Positions 26,636 to 36,247 of a DNA stretch of 64,000 nucleotides are shown here, one piece after another. The DNA comes from Halanaerobium saccharolyticum (GTDB lineage: Bacteria; Bacillota; Halanaerobiia; Halanaerobiales; Halanaerobiaceae), in contig NZ_SNWX01000007.1 in assembly GCF_004362045.1 (NCBI RefSeq), forward strand, positions 51,748 through 115,747, in the 5' to 3' direction. Positions within the stretch are counted from its first letter, which is position 1; every line of letters starts with the position of its first letter. The position numbers were made by a program, and so were the translations under genes. Below the pieces are notes generated by a model, which was not told where the DNA came from, did no database searches, and worked only from the letters and a program-made list of their open reading frames with translations.

Positions 26636-27730
26636 TCAGCCCAAGATACTCTTCAGCTTTTCAATTAAAATCTCGTTTTTTTCTCTTGCTTTAACAGCTA
26701 CTCTAATATAGTCATCCTGCAGTCCCTGATAACTGTCACAATTTCGAATTAAAATAGCTGAGCTGACAAGTTCCTGCTTTAATTCAGCAGAACTGTAATC
26801 TGTTGCTGAAATATCAATAAAAATATAGTTGCTTGTTGGCCTGTAAACTTTTAGATTTTCAAATTCTTTTAACTTTTGATATAAAAACTTTCTCTCAACA
26901 GCAATTTTTTTGCGGCTCAATTTAACATAGTCGACTATCTCCTCATTATCGGAAAAAATTATTTCTCCTGCCAGCTGCGAAAAATAATTGACAGACCAGG
27001 GATCCCTTTTTGCTTCCAACTCTAAACTTAAATCTTTATTTGTTACAGCATAGCCCAACCTTAAACCAGGGATAGCAAAAAGTTTGGTCATCGATTTGAG
27101 AATTACTAAATTATCATAACTATCCAGCAGCTTTATTGTTGAATATTGACCTGGTTCAGTTAAAAAGTCTATAAAAGCTTCATCGACTGCCACAATTATC
27201 TCATTTTCAGCCGCTTTCTGAATTACCGTTTCCAATTCATCTGCTTTTAGTAAGTGAGCAGTTGGATTATTAGGATTACAGATAAACAGTAAATCAAGGT
27301 CCCTATTTAATTCTGCTTTTAGATTTTCTAAATCAGGCATAAAATTAGCTGAACTTTTTAATTTAAAATGTTTAATCTCCGCACCTGCTGACTCTGCTGC
27401 CAGCTGATATTCCGAAAAAGTTGGATCAATTACCATAACCTGCTTCGGCCTCAAAACTTTATTCAGCTGATAGATCATCTCCGCTGCTCCATTGGCAACA
27501 GTTACCTGTTCTGGAGCAAGTCCATGTTTTTCTGCTATCAGCTTTTTTAAAGTTTTTGAATTGATTTCGGGATAATTTTCTATCTTATTCACATTAGCTC
27601 TGACTGCTTCCAGAATTGAAGCCGGTGGCCCCATAAAATTTATATTGGCACTAAAATCAATAATCTGATCCGGATTTAGATTGTTTTCCCGTGCTGCTGC
27701 AATTAATTTTCCTCCATGTTGGTGTTCCAA
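26636..27730 (-). CDS. cobD: Threonine-phosphate decarboxylase
   Basis: This 364-residue PLP enzyme of the aspartate-aminotransferase fold decarboxylates L-threonine phosphate to (R)-1-aminopropan-2-ol phosphate, the B12 linker. It has HGG near the N-terminus, FICNPNNPTAHLL near residue 149 and the PLP lysine motif SMTKLFAIPGLRLGY near 214. The start is a TTG at 27730 with GGAGGG 6 nt upstream. It lies inside the 3' end of the threonine kinase gene (74 bp overlap), so the two enzymes that make the linker are translationally coupled. Confidence 0.92.
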   Translation of the reverse strand: MEHQHGGKLIAAARENNLNPDQIIDFSANINFMGPPASILEAVRANVNKIENYPEINSKTLKKLIAEKHGLAPEQVTVANGAAEMIYQLNKVLRPKQVMVIDPTFSEYQLAAESAGAEIKHFKLKSSANFMPDLENLKAELNRDLDLLFICNPNNPTAHLLKADELETVIQKAAENEIIVAVDEAFIDFLTEPGQYSTIKLLDSYDNLVILKSMTKLFAIPGLRLGYAVTNKDLSLELEAKRDPWSVNYFSQLAGEIIFSDNEEIVDYVKLSRKKIAVERKFLYQKLKEFENLKVYRPTSNYIFIDISATDYSSAELKQELVSSAILIRNCDSYQGLQDDYIRVAVKAREKNEILIEKLKSILG

Positions 27731-28631
27731 ACTGATCCCTCCTCTCTATTCCACCTGAAATAATTTTGACTCTCTGTAAATATTCAAGTTTTGTTTCCAT
27801 TTTGATTTCTTTGAGCAGTTTTTCTGCTGCAAAATCTTTTGCGACTAAAATCCCAATTATGGTTCCACTGTGGGCAATATTGACACCATAAACATGTCTC
27901 CGTCCCTTAACTATCTTCAATAATTTATTCAGGTTTTCTTTAAAAAGAATTTTCTGATGTGCCAGAGAACTTAGCGTAGTACCTCTTCCCAGCAGCTGAT
28001 AATTATTATCTATCAGTCCCTTTTTTATTAGTTGAAAAGACTTTTTTGTATTTTCTTCTTTGCTTTTATTTAGATTTGCCAGTTTTTCTGACTGATTGAA
28101 TTCTAAAGAATCCACAGTTCCTTTTTCTTTCAGCAGCAGAATATCCAGCTCAGGTGCCCCGGCAATAAAATAATTCTGTTGACCTTCTAAATGATCAAAA
28201 AATCTTATTCCGTCCAGAAAAACACCATCGGTTGGCTCCAGCCCAAGACAGATCTTTTGTAAAAGTTTAAACTCAACCTTATTTTTCAAAAGCAGCATTA
28301 CTGCAGCAAGGGCAGCACTTATATCTGCTGTAGAGGAAGCCATTCCAATTCCAGTTATTAATTGAGAAGTCAAATTGATTTTAATACTCTTTTGTTTGAA
28401 ATTATAGTAATCCAATAATTTTTTAACGGCAAATTTTGTCTTAAAAGTACTTTCTGCACTGAAATTGTTTTTATTGATAATCACTCTTTTTTCAGCTTCT
28501 GTAAAATGAACACTGACCTGACTATATAAATTTATCGGACAGGAAATCAAAAAATCTTGATCATCTATACTGCCCTGCAGCAGCTCTCCACAGCTGCCCG
28601 GAACTCTAACAGTAACCTGCTGCAAAATCAT
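27657..28631 (-). CDS. pduX: L-threonine kinase, PduX-like (GHMP family)
   Basis: This 324-residue GHMP kinase has VPGSCGELLQGS near residue 10, the P-loop-like GIGMASSTADISAAL motif near 96, and a late IAHSGTIIGIL segment. PduX phosphorylates L-threonine to give the substrate of CobD. The last 25 codons run into the cobD reading region in another frame. That tail (rich in Ser, Lys and Gly) looks unlike a folded domain and may be non-essential. The first ATG has AAGGAG and good spacing. Placement beside cobD fits the linker pathway. Confidence 0.88.
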   Translation of the reverse strand: MILQQVTVRVPGSCGELLQGSIDDQDFLISCPINLYSQVSVHFTEAEKRVIINKNNFSAESTFKTKFAVKKLLDYYNFKQKSIKINLTSQLITGIGMASSTADISAALAAVMLLLKNKVEFKLLQKICLGLEPTDGVFLDGIRFFDHLEGQQNYFIAGAPELDILLLKEKGTVDSLEFNQSEKLANLNKSKEENTKKSFQLIKKGLIDNNYQLLGRGTTLSSLAHQKILFKENLNKLLKIVKGRRHVYGVNIAHSGTIIGILVAKDFAAEKLLKEIKMETKLEYLQRVKIISGGIERRDQFGTPTWRKINCSSTGKQSKSGSDY

Positions 28632-28726
28632 TTCTCCTTTCTTAACACAAATTAATAGTTTGAAAAAATTACAGTTAAGACATCTCCCGGATAGTAGTTT
28701 TTATGGTTTCCAATTTAGTAGGATTT

Positions 28727-29689
28727 CTAAATTAAAGCAAAGATAGCCGCAGCAGATATAAAAAATAAAGCTACTGTAAAATAAATCAACATTTTTAACT
28801 TTAAAATATCATCCAGCTCAAACCTTTTATTTTGCTGACCAATATAGGCTCTAAAACTCTTTTGACCGTGATAATAATTGACTCCCCCAAAGCGGAGAGA
28901 AAGAGCTCCCGCTGCTGCTGCTTCGGGATAACCAGCATTGGGACTGGGATGTTTGGAGGCATCATTTAGTACTGTCTTTAGGGCTCCTTTAAAATTATAT
29001 CGAAGTAGAAAGGAAGCTGCAGTCATTAAAAGTGCTGTAATCCTGGCCGGAAGATAATTGAAAAGATCATCAGTTCTGGCTGCCGCAAAACCAAAATTAA
29101 TGTACCTGTTATTTTTGTAGCCCAGCATCGAATCCATAGTGTTTACTGCCTTATAAGTTACTGCCAGGGGCAGTCCCCCTATGAGATAATAAAAAGCAGG
29201 TGCCAGGATTCCATCTGAGGTATTTTCAGCCAGAGTTTCCAACACTGCCCTAATCACTTCCGGCTTACTGCTCTGACTGCAGTCTCTGCCGACAATTAGA
29301 TTCACTTTTTTTCGTGCCAGCTCTAAATCATTATTTTTTAATGCAGAGTAAACTTTTTTACCGGCATCAATCAGACCTTTCAGGGCTAGCGTTAAACTCA
29401 GCAGAATTAGATCCAGCACGTAAGCAAAATATTGATTTAACTGTGCTGACAGGTCAACAAGCAGAGATGTAAGATAATAACTTAATCCCAGGACAATAAT
29501 TACTAAAATTGCACCCTTAAATTTTGCTCTCAGGGGACTATCCTCATTTTTTAGTAAATATTTTTCCAGCCAGCTGATCAGAGATCCTATCATCACAACC
29601 GGATGCGGAATCCAGTCCGGGTCGGAAATAATTAAATCAATCATTAAAGCAATAAATAAAATCACTAAAATTTCCAAATTAAGCACCAC
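28727..29689 (-). CDS. cbiB: Adenosylcobinamide-phosphate synthase
   Basis: This 320-residue membrane protein has DPDWIPHPVVMIG near residue 24, the ENTSDGILAPAFYYL motif near 155, and KAVNTMDSMLGYKN near 178, all CbiB hallmarks. It attaches the aminopropanol phosphate linker to adenosylcobyric acid. About five hydrophobic segments are present. Its start overlaps the cbiA 3' end by 11 nt, showing coupling. Confidence 0.95.
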   Translation of the reverse strand: MVLNLEILVILFIALMIDLIISDPDWIPHPVVMIGSLISWLEKYLLKNEDSPLRAKFKGAILVIIVLGLSYYLTSLLVDLSAQLNQYFAYVLDLILLSLTLALKGLIDAGKKVYSALKNNDLELARKKVNLIVGRDCSQSSKPEVIRAVLETLAENTSDGILAPAFYYLIGGLPLAVTYKAVNTMDSMLGYKNNRYINFGFAAARTDDLFNYLPARITALLMTAASFLLRYNFKGALKTVLNDASKHPSPNAGYPEAAAAGALSLRFGGVNYYHGQKSFRAYIGQQNKRFELDDILKLKMLIYFTVALFFISAAAIFALI

Positions 29690-31061
29690 TCTTTTTATAG
29701 GCTAAAGCTTTTAGCAAAAAATTCTTCACTAATTCCGGATTGGAGGCAAAGTGAAGGTGAACATAAGATGCCAGAATATTCTCCAGACTACTGTATCCCT
29801 CTTCAGTTTTTCGATAACTATAATTTTTCTTTACATTCCCCTCAATTTTACTGATTTTTGAATAATGAAAAACGTGGCCTCTGGCTTTATCTCCCCTATT
29901 TAATAATAGATTGTCACTGACTGCTTCAATTTCTCGATATCCCATTTCCTGCAGTTTTGAAGTCATTTCAATTTCAGCTGGAATTAAATCCAGCATCTGA
30001 TATTCCTTCCCCTCAAAATCTTTTACCCGACTGCTGAGATACATTAAGCCTCCACATTCTGCATAAATAGGAAGACCCTCATTTATTTTTTCTTTTAAAT
30101 CACTTTTAAACTCCTTATTTGAAGCCAGTTCTTGCAGAAAACTCTCGGGAAAGCCCCCTCCAATATAAACTGCATCCACTTCTGGCAGTTGGCTGTCCAT
30201 TAAGGGACTAACTTCAACAATTTCTGTTCCTGCCGCCTTTAAAAGCTCAAGATTCTCCTGATAATAAAAGTTAAAAGCCTGATCAAGAGCAACTGCAATC
30301 TTTATTTTCTCTTTTTTAATTTCATTTTTAAATTCAGGCTTGAAATCAGCAGTAGAATCAACCTCTACTACCTTATCTGATTCAGAAATTTCTATTACCC
30401 CATCAAGATCAATATATTCTTCCAGCAGTCCGATCAATTTTTGAGTGTAAATTTCAAGTTCCCGGCTTTCAGAAACTGGTACCAGACCTAAATGTCTTTC
30501 CGGCAGCTCTAGATCCTGATTTTTGGGAAGGTAACCCAGAATTTTTAGATCACTCATTTTAGCTGTAACTGCTTCTTTTAAAAGTTTAAAGTGATGAGCA
30601 CTGCTGACATTATTTATTATGACACCTTTAAGATTTAAATCCTGATCATAATTTTTGTAGCCATAGACCAGGGCAGCTGCACTCTGAGCAACTTTACGGG
30701 CATCAATAACTAAAATAACAGGTGCTTTTATAGTTTTAGCAATCTCGGCTGTACTGCTGACCGAATCTTTCCCCTTACCATCGAAAAGCCCCATTACTCC
30801 TTCGATTATAGAAATATCAGCCTGCTGACTATTTTTCAAAAAAGTCCTTCTAACTCCAGCAGCACCCAGAAAATAGCTGTCCAGATTATAAGAATTCCTA
30901 CCACAGATTAAAGTGTGAAAACCGGGGTCTATATAATCAGGTCCCACTTTAAAAGGCTGAACCCTTAGTCCCCGCTTTTTAAGTGCTGCCATTAAGCCTA
31001 ACGCAAGAGTTGTTTTGCCAACCCCACTGCGGCTGCCAGCAATGACTATTTTATTATTCAT
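29679..31061 (-). CDS. cbiA: Cobyrinate a,c-diamide synthase
   Basis: This protein of about 460 residues has an N-terminal P-loop ATPase/dethiobiotin-synthetase-like domain (GSRSGVGKTT near residue 9) and a C-terminal class I glutamine amidotransferase domain with the nucleophile in YAECGGLMYLS (near 325). It amidates the a and c side chains of cobyrinic acid. I chose ATG 31061 because GAGGAGG lies 9 nt upstream; a longer in-frame reading from 31079 starts within cbiG. It overlaps the cbiG stop by 8 nt. Confidence 0.95.
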   Translation of the reverse strand: MNNKIVIAGSRSGVGKTTLALGLMAALKKRGLRVQPFKVGPDYIDPGFHTLICGRNSYNLDSYFLGAAGVRRTFLKNSQQADISIIEGVMGLFDGKGKDSVSSTAEIAKTIKAPVILVIDARKVAQSAAALVYGYKNYDQDLNLKGVIINNVSSAHHFKLLKEAVTAKMSDLKILGYLPKNQDLELPERHLGLVPVSESRELEIYTQKLIGLLEEYIDLDGVIEISESDKVVEVDSTADFKPEFKNEIKKEKIKIAVALDQAFNFYYQENLELLKAAGTEIVEVSPLMDSQLPEVDAVYIGGGFPESFLQELASNKEFKSDLKEKINEGLPIYAECGGLMYLSSRVKDFEGKEYQMLDLIPAEIEMTSKLQEMGYREIEAVSDNLLLNRGDKARGHVFHYSKISKIEGNVKKNYSYRKTEEGYSSLENILASYVHLHFASNPELVKNFLLKALAYKKSGA

Positions 31062-32118
31062 CAGTAACTTCCTCCTCAAAAACTGAAAGAGTTATTCCCT
31101 CATATTTTTTCTTATCTACTATTAACTTCCCGGCAGCTGAGGCCAGAATTGCAGCCGGAGATGCTGCAGCTGCTGCTCCGGTTATTTTTTTTACAAAATC
31201 AGATTTTTTAATCTCTAAATCAGCTTCTATTTCTTTAATTTCTTCTACCGGCACAATTTCCAGGGGCCAGCTGTTTTCTGCTGCCAGCTCCCGGATCCCC
31301 GCTTCCTCTTTCTTCAAATCAATGGTTGCTATTTTTTTAATACTTGCCCGCAGTAAATTTAACTCTGCTAACAGGCTGTCCAGCGCGCTCCTGATATCTG
31401 CAGCAGCGGTATTTTTGCGGCAGCCAATACCAAGCACAATGTTTCTGGGAATTAACTGCAATTGATTTTCCTGCAGGTTAAACTTTTGATTAGAAATTAT
31501 AACCTCAAAAGCCTGACTGTTTCTGATCTCTGGCAGCTGCTCCAGAGAATATATTTTAATCCTATCATCTGCTTCAATCTTAATTTTATAATCACTAAAA
31601 ATATGTAGGTCTCTTCCAAACAGAAGAGCTCCATTCGCTTTTTTTAATCTGCAAAAGGGTTTTATTTTACAGTCCAATCTCTGCGCCAGGAGATCTACTG
31701 CCAGCTGATTATTACAGTCAGTTGCAGTAGTAATTACCGGTCTGGCCTTTAAAAACTCTGCTATCTCTGCTGTCAATTGATTGGCTCCTCCTAAATGACC
31801 GGAGAGAGTACTGATTACATTCTGAGCTGTATCATCGACTGTCAGCACTGCCGGATCACTCTTTTTACTTTCCAGTAAAGGTGCAATAATACGGACAACT
31901 ATTCCCAGAGCCATAATAAAGATTAAAGCATCATATTCTTTAAAGATTTTAGCCGCTAAACTGCTCAATGAAGTAAAGCTAAAACTGTTTTCATTTTCCT
32001 TATCCAGTTTAGCCGGGAGATATAAATCCAGATGCCTGTATTCTGCTTTTAACTTTAGAGCAATCTCTTTCGCGGCCGGAGTCAGCACTATCACTGCCGT
32101 ATTTTTTTCTTTGAGCAT
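31054..32118 (-). CDS. cbiG: Cobalt-precorrin-5A hydrolase
   Basis: This 354-residue protein opens the delta-lactone of cobalt-precorrin-5A, releasing acetaldehyde in the anaerobic pathway. The LIFIMALGIVVRIIAPLL motif near residue 67, DDTAQNVISTLSGHLGGAN near 96 and the C-terminal VLGIGCRKNTAAADI segment near 230 are typical of CbiG. It overlaps cbiA and lies 2 nt after cbiJ. Confidence 0.94.
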   Translation of the reverse strand: MLKEKNTAVIVLTPAAKEIALKLKAEYRHLDLYLPAKLDKENENSFSFTSLSSLAAKIFKEYDALIFIMALGIVVRIIAPLLESKKSDPAVLTVDDTAQNVISTLSGHLGGANQLTAEIAEFLKARPVITTATDCNNQLAVDLLAQRLDCKIKPFCRLKKANGALLFGRDLHIFSDYKIKIEADDRIKIYSLEQLPEIRNSQAFEVIISNQKFNLQENQLQLIPRNIVLGIGCRKNTAAADIRSALDSLLAELNLLRASIKKIATIDLKKEEAGIRELAAENSWPLEIVPVEEIKEIEADLEIKKSDFVKKITGAAAAASPAAILASAAGKLIVDKKKYEGITLSVFEEEVTDE

Positions 32119-32120
32119 AA

Positions 32121-32906
32121 TTACACCTCTGCTTTATAACTGGCTTTAATATATTCTATCAAATTAACAACTTCATTAAAAACTAAAGGATATTCTATCT
32201 GAGGTCTCTGAATTACAATAACTGCTATTCCCAGTTCAACCGCAGCCTCAATTTTACTCTTTAAGCCGCCGCTGGCTCCACTGGCTTTAGTGACTATTAC
32301 ATCTGCCGCATATTCTTTAAATAAGGCTCGATTAAATTCTTTAGTAAATGGCCCTTTCAGTGCAATAATATTTGCCGGCGGCAGACCGAGATCTATGATG
32401 TTTTGAATAAAGGCCGGGAAAGTCATGACCCTCATAAATAATCTGGCTTCAAAATTGGTAATTTCATTGATAAAAATTTCTATATTTTTGGAGCCGGTTG
32501 TTAAAAATATTCTTTCAAAATCATTTGCTCTCTGAGCAGCCTGTTTATAGTCCGCTGCTTTTATTATTCTGGCAGCAGGCTGCTGATACTGACTCAAATC
32601 CATCTTTTTTCTTTGATAGCGGATATATTTTATTCCAGCTTCTGCGGCAGCCTTAACTGCATTTTCAGTTATTTCTTCTGCAAAAGGATGAGTTGCATCT
32701 ACCACCAATGAAATTTTTTCTTTCCTAATTAAATTATAAAGATCGTTCTTATCCATTCTTTTTTTTATAACTCTAATCCCAAATTTTTCTTTAATTAACT
32801 CTTTCCCATAATCTGTGGTAACAGAAGCAATTAAATTTTCTCCCTCATTTATTAAACTCTCAATCAGCTGATAACTATCAGAAGTTCCTGCAGTAACTAA
32901 AATCAT
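32121..32906 (-). CDS. cbiJ: Cobalt-precorrin-6A reductase
   Basis: This 261-residue protein has a Rossmann start (ILVTAGTSDSYQL), LVVDATHPFAEEIT near residue 68, and FLTTGSKNIEIF near 132, as in CbiJ/CobK. It reduces the ring double bond of precorrin-6A using NAD(P)H. It overlaps the cbiH stop by 4 nt and is followed 2 nt later by cbiG. Confidence 0.93.
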   Translation of the reverse strand: MILVTAGTSDSYQLIESLINEGENLIASVTTDYGKELIKEKFGIRVIKKRMDKNDLYNLIRKEKISLVVDATHPFAEEITENAVKAAAEAGIKYIRYQRKKMDLSQYQQPAARIIKAADYKQAAQRANDFERIFLTTGSKNIEIFINEITNFEARLFMRVMTFPAFIQNIIDLGLPPANIIALKGPFTKEFNRALFKEYAADVIVTKASGASGGLKSKIEAAVELGIAVIVIQRPQIEYPLVFNEVVNLIEYIKASYKAEV

Positions 32907-33646
32907 AAATTATATCCTCTTGGAGTTATTAATTTGCCACCAGCAGCATAAGTCTGAGAATTACCAATTACTACTGTACTCAGCATATCAACCTTTTTAA
33001 GAGGTAAGTTTTGTAGATCACTAATTATAATATTCTCACCCTCTCTGTCAATATTGCGTACAATCCCGACCGGAGTAGACTTATCTCTATGACTTAAATA
33101 AATCTCGCGGGCAATTTTTAACTGTTTTTTTCTTCTGCTGCTGCGGGGATTATAGAGTACTGTAATTAGATCTGATTCTGCAGCTGCTTTTAACCTTTTT
33201 ACTATTACTTCCCAGGGAGTTAAAATATCACTGAGGCTGATTACTGCATAATCATGCATCAGCGGTGCTCCGAGCACAGCTGCAGCTGCATTGGCTGCTG
33301 TAATTCCAGGAATAATTTCTACCTCTAAATCCAAATTTCTTTTATCAACTAATTCTAAAACCGGACCTGCCATCCCGTAAACCCCGGCATCCCCACTGCT
33401 GATAATCGCCGTAGTTTTACCATTCAAGGCAGATTCAATTGCTTTTACTACTCGTTTTTTTTCGGCCCCCATTCCGCTCTGATAAATTTCCTGTTCTTCT
33501 GAAATAATTTCTGCCGCAAGTTTTATATAACTTTTATAACCCACTATAACTTCGACTTTTTTTAAGATAGAAAATGCTTTCCTGCTCATCATTTCTATAG
33601 AACCAGGACCAATCCCGATTACATATAATTTTTTTGCTGCTGACAA
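32903..33646 (-). CDS. cbiH: Cobalt-factor III / precorrin-3B C17-methyltransferase
   Basis: This 247-residue tetrapyrrole methylase has VIGIGPGSIEMMS near the N-terminus, SSGDAGVYGMAGP near residue 84 and VEIIPGITAANAAAAVLGAPL near 105. CbiH contracts the ring and methylates C17. It overlaps cbiJ by 4 nt. It is separated from cbiO by 15 nt. Confidence 0.95.
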   Translation of the reverse strand: MSAAKKLYVIGIGPGSIEMMSRKAFSILKKVEVIVGYKSYIKLAAEIISEEQEIYQSGMGAEKKRVVKAIESALNGKTTAIISSGDAGVYGMAGPVLELVDKRNLDLEVEIIPGITAANAAAAVLGAPLMHDYAVISLSDILTPWEVIVKRLKAAAESDLITVLYNPRSSRRKKQLKIAREIYLSHRDKSTPVGIVRNIDREGENIIISDLQNLPLKKVDMLSTVVIGNSQTYAAGGKLITPRGYNL

Positions 33647-33661
33647 TTATAACAGCTCCTT

Positions 33662-34282
33662 TCAGATTGAATATGATTTATCTATTACTTTTTGCGAAAG
33701 TTTATCATTATGAGAAACTAAAACAAAAGGCTGAGAGATTTTCTTTAAGATATAAACCATTCTTGCTGCCGATTCTCTATCCAGACTGGCAAAAGGCTCA
33801 TCCAATAAAAGCAGTTCTGGTTCCATTGCCAGCACTGAGGCAAAAGCAATTATTTTTTTCTGCCCCTGAGAAAGATTATAACTTGCCTTTTTTTCGAAAC
33901 CTTCCATTTCAACCAGCTTCAATTTTTCTTTAACAATTTGCTTTGCCTGACTGCGGCTCTTACCAAGATTAATCGGACCAAAAGCAATATCTTCTTCCAC
34001 TGTTGGACAAAACAATTGATTATCTGAATCCTGAAATAAATAGCCAACTTTTTCTCTTACTTCTAAAAAATCATTTTCTTTTTTCCTTTCCTTTCCCAAA
34101 ATATACAGTTTACCTTTTTGGGCTTTAATTAAACCCATTATCAGCTTAAAAATAGTAGTTTTCCCGGCTCCATTTGAACCTTTTAGGGCAATTCTTTCCC
34201 GGGCTTTAATTTCAAAATCAAAACCAGCTAAAACTTTATTTCCATTTTCATATTTAAAATGAATATTTTCTAATTTTATCAT
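33662..34282 (-). CDS. cbiO: Cobalt ECF transporter ATPase
   Basis: This 206-residue ABC ATPase has Walker A GSNGAGKTT (near 36), LSQGQKKIIAFASVLA (near 135), Walker B LLLDEP (near 157) and an H-loop (VLVSHND). It drives the CbiMQO metal transporter. It is shorter than most CbiO proteins (about 270), lacking the C-terminal extension, but all catalytic motifs are present. It lies 2 nt after cbiQ. Confidence 0.93.
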   Translation of the reverse strand: MIKLENIHFKYENGNKVLAGFDFEIKARERIALKGSNGAGKTTIFKLIMGLIKAQKGKLYILGKERKKENDFLEVREKVGYLFQDSDNQLFCPTVEEDIAFGPINLGKSRSQAKQIVKEKLKLVEMEGFEKKASYNLSQGQKKIIAFASVLAMEPELLLLDEPFASLDRESAARMVYILKKISQPFVLVSHNDKLSQKVIDKSYSI

Positions 34283-34284
34283 GA

Positions 34285-35043
34285 TTAAATCAATCCCTTT
34301 TCCATAACTAATAAAAATACGAAAATCAGAGATGAAACTATTAAAAATAGATAATCATTTTGTTTTAATTCAAAATGATCTATCATTATAAAACTGCCTT
34401 TAAAACCCCTGCAGATCATCGCCTGATAAACTTTTTGCGATCTTTCGTAGCTTTTTATCAATAACACTGCAATCAAATAAGCATATGATTTATAGGTGTG
34501 CAGATTAGTTTTTGCCTTAAATGCTCTCAGCAGCATAGCCTGATGGATAGTATTAAATTCATTTTTTATGACATATAAATATCTATAGACAAAGAATAAT
34601 AAATAAATTAATTTTGGTGGAATCCGGAGCCTGCTCATTGCGTGGATCAAATCCAGAACTGAGGAAGTAGATAATAACGAAATCATCAATAAGATAATAC
34701 TATTTGATCGTAAAGTAATTTTTAAAGCATAAAGAACTCCTTCTCTGGAAACCGAAAACTGCCAGACAGTCAAAATTTCTCTGCCCGGAAAAGTAAACGG
34801 GATAAAAAACCAGATTAAACAAATAAATAAATTAAGCAGCACAAGTCTTTTTAAAATATATTTATAATCAATTTTAATCGAAATTATTAAGATCACTGCT
34901 AAAGCAAAAAACAGGCTCAAAGTCTTTAATTCGTTTGATAAAGCAATTAAAAAAGAAAAAAATAATCCAACCACTAGTTTGGCTCGAGGATCAAGTCTGT
35001 GAATCCAGCTGGAACCAGCCGCTAATTTTTCCTCCAGCCTCAT
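34285..35043 (-). CDS. cbiQ: Cobalt ECF transporter T component
   Basis: This 252-residue membrane protein has several hydrophobic helices and two coupling motifs of the ECF T family: MSRLRIPPKLIYLLFF near residue 134 and the AMICRGFKGS segment near 212 (equivalent of the ARG coupling box). It links the substrate-binding CbiM to the CbiO ATPase. It overlaps the upstream NikL-like gene by one base. Confidence 0.92.
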   Translation of the reverse strand: MRLEEKLAAGSSWIHRLDPRAKLVVGLFFSFLIALSNELKTLSLFFALAVILIISIKIDYKYILKRLVLLNLFICLIWFFIPFTFPGREILTVWQFSVSREGVLYALKITLRSNSIILLMISLLSTSSVLDLIHAMSRLRIPPKLIYLLFFVYRYLYVIKNEFNTIHQAMLLRAFKAKTNLHTYKSYAYLIAVLLIKSYERSQKVYQAMICRGFKGSFIMIDHFELKQNDYLFLIVSSLIFVFLLVMEKGLI

Positions 35044-35603
35044 TAATTTTCTCTCTTTTTAAAATAAAAATAGAGGCCCATTAAACCAAATATATATCCT
35101 ATCCCACCAATGATTTCTGTCATTCCCGGACCACTATTAGCTAACTTAACTAAATTATGATTAATAGGAGCCAGTTTTTTATTCAGCTCTTCCCTGACTA
35201 TTTTTCTTAATTGTTCTTCGCTGACAACATTTGCAGCTCCCCTTTTTGATTCAGGATCCGAACTTTGAAATTCAGCTGGAAGTTTAGATCTTTCTATAAT
35301 ATATTGAGCCTGATGGCCCAGATTATCATTTAAAACTAATCTCAGATCTTCCAGTACAGGTATTTTAAACTCTGCTATTCCATTTTCATCAGTCTGAGAG
35401 GTGTTTAAAAGATGACCGTGCTCATCATAAATATTAATTTCTGAATTCTTTATGGCCGCTCCACCTGAAAAAGAAGCTTCAGCGATGATTTTGTCCCCTT
35501 CTACATAAGCATCTAAATGAACTCCGTGAGCCAGGACTGCAGAAGTTGAAAATAACAAAACAGCTAAAAACAAAAAAATTGATAAACTTAATTTATTAAA
35601 CAT
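35043..35603 (-). CDS. NikL/CbiL-type accessory protein of the ECF metal transporter
   Basis: This 186-residue protein has a signal peptide (about 1-25, ending AVLAHG), an extracytoplasmic Ig-like domain (about 26-110), a charged linker, and a C-terminal membrane anchor (about 160-180). This layout fits the NikL/CbiL accessory subunit seen in some Ni/Co ECF systems in place of CbiN. The mature end begins HGVHLDAYVEG, and the histidines may bind metal. NikL is most often linked to nickel, but every neighbour is for cobalamin, so cobalt is favoured. Overlap with cbiQ and cbiM is 1 and 8 nt. Confidence 0.75.
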   Translation of the reverse strand: MFNKLSLSIFLFLAVLLFSTSAVLAHGVHLDAYVEGDKIIAEASFSGGAAIKNSEINIYDEHGHLLNTSQTDENGIAEFKIPVLEDLRLVLNDNLGHQAQYIIERSKLPAEFQSSDPESKRGAANVVSEEQLRKIVREELNKKLAPINHNLVKLANSGPGMTEIIGGIGYIFGLMGLYFYFKKREN

Positions 35604-36207
35604 TCTGTTTGACTCCCCCTAAAATATTTATATTTATTTTTTTGATTGAAAAAACTACAAATACAGTTATTATTCCTTCAATAATTATAACTGGTAAATG
35701 TGAGGCAACTGATAGTTTTGCAATTTCTAGAAAAGATTGTTCTGTAAAAACCAGAGAAAAGGCCACCAGAATAGAAGTTAAGAAAACTGAAAAACCACCA
35801 CTGATAAAGGAAAAAATACCGAGCCGAAAATTACTATTTATCTTAGCAAAAGAGAATAGATAATAGGCTGCAATTCCAGGAAAAGCTATATTAAATGTAT
35901 TAATTCCCAGAGTGGTAATTCCTCCAAATTGAAATAAAATACTCTGTAAAAATAAAGAAATTAAAATTGCCGGGAAAATCTGCCAGCCGAGTATTATGCC
36001 GGCTGTACCATTTAAGATTAAATGAACACTTGTCGGCCCCAACGGCAAATGAATTAAGGAAGCTACAAATAAAGCTGCTGATATTAGAGCTGTTCTGGGT
36101 ATATCTTGATCCTTCATCTTTTTTAATCCCACTGTTACTCCAGCGGCTGTCAGGGCAGCTCCACCAATTAAAACAGGTGCAGATAAAACACCCTCTGAGA
36201 TATGCAT
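35596..36207 (-). CDS. cbiM: ECF metal transporter substrate-binding component CbiM
   Basis: This 203-residue protein starts MHISEGVLS, the CbiM/NikM hallmark in which the N-terminal Met-His binds Co2+ or Ni2+ inside the membrane. HLPLGPTSVHLILNG near residue 53 supplies more metal-binding histidines, and SFLFQFGGITTLGIN-like helices follow (FQFGGITTLGINTFN near 92). Six helices are present. The specificity of CbiM versus NikM cannot be read from sequence; context says cobalt. It starts 40 nt after the cbiF-cbiK gene. Confidence 0.92.
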   Translation of the reverse strand: MHISEGVLSAPVLIGGAALTAAGVTVGLKKMKDQDIPRTALISAALFVASLIHLPLGPTSVHLILNGTAGIILGWQIFPAILISLFLQSILFQFGGITTLGINTFNIAFPGIAAYYLFSFAKINSNFRLGIFSFISGGFSVFLTSILVAFSLVFTEQSFLEIAKLSVASHLPVIIIEGIITVFVVFSIKKININILGGVKQNV

Positions 36208-36247
36208 GTTATCACCTTCCTTAAATTAAGGGTATTTATTAATCCGT

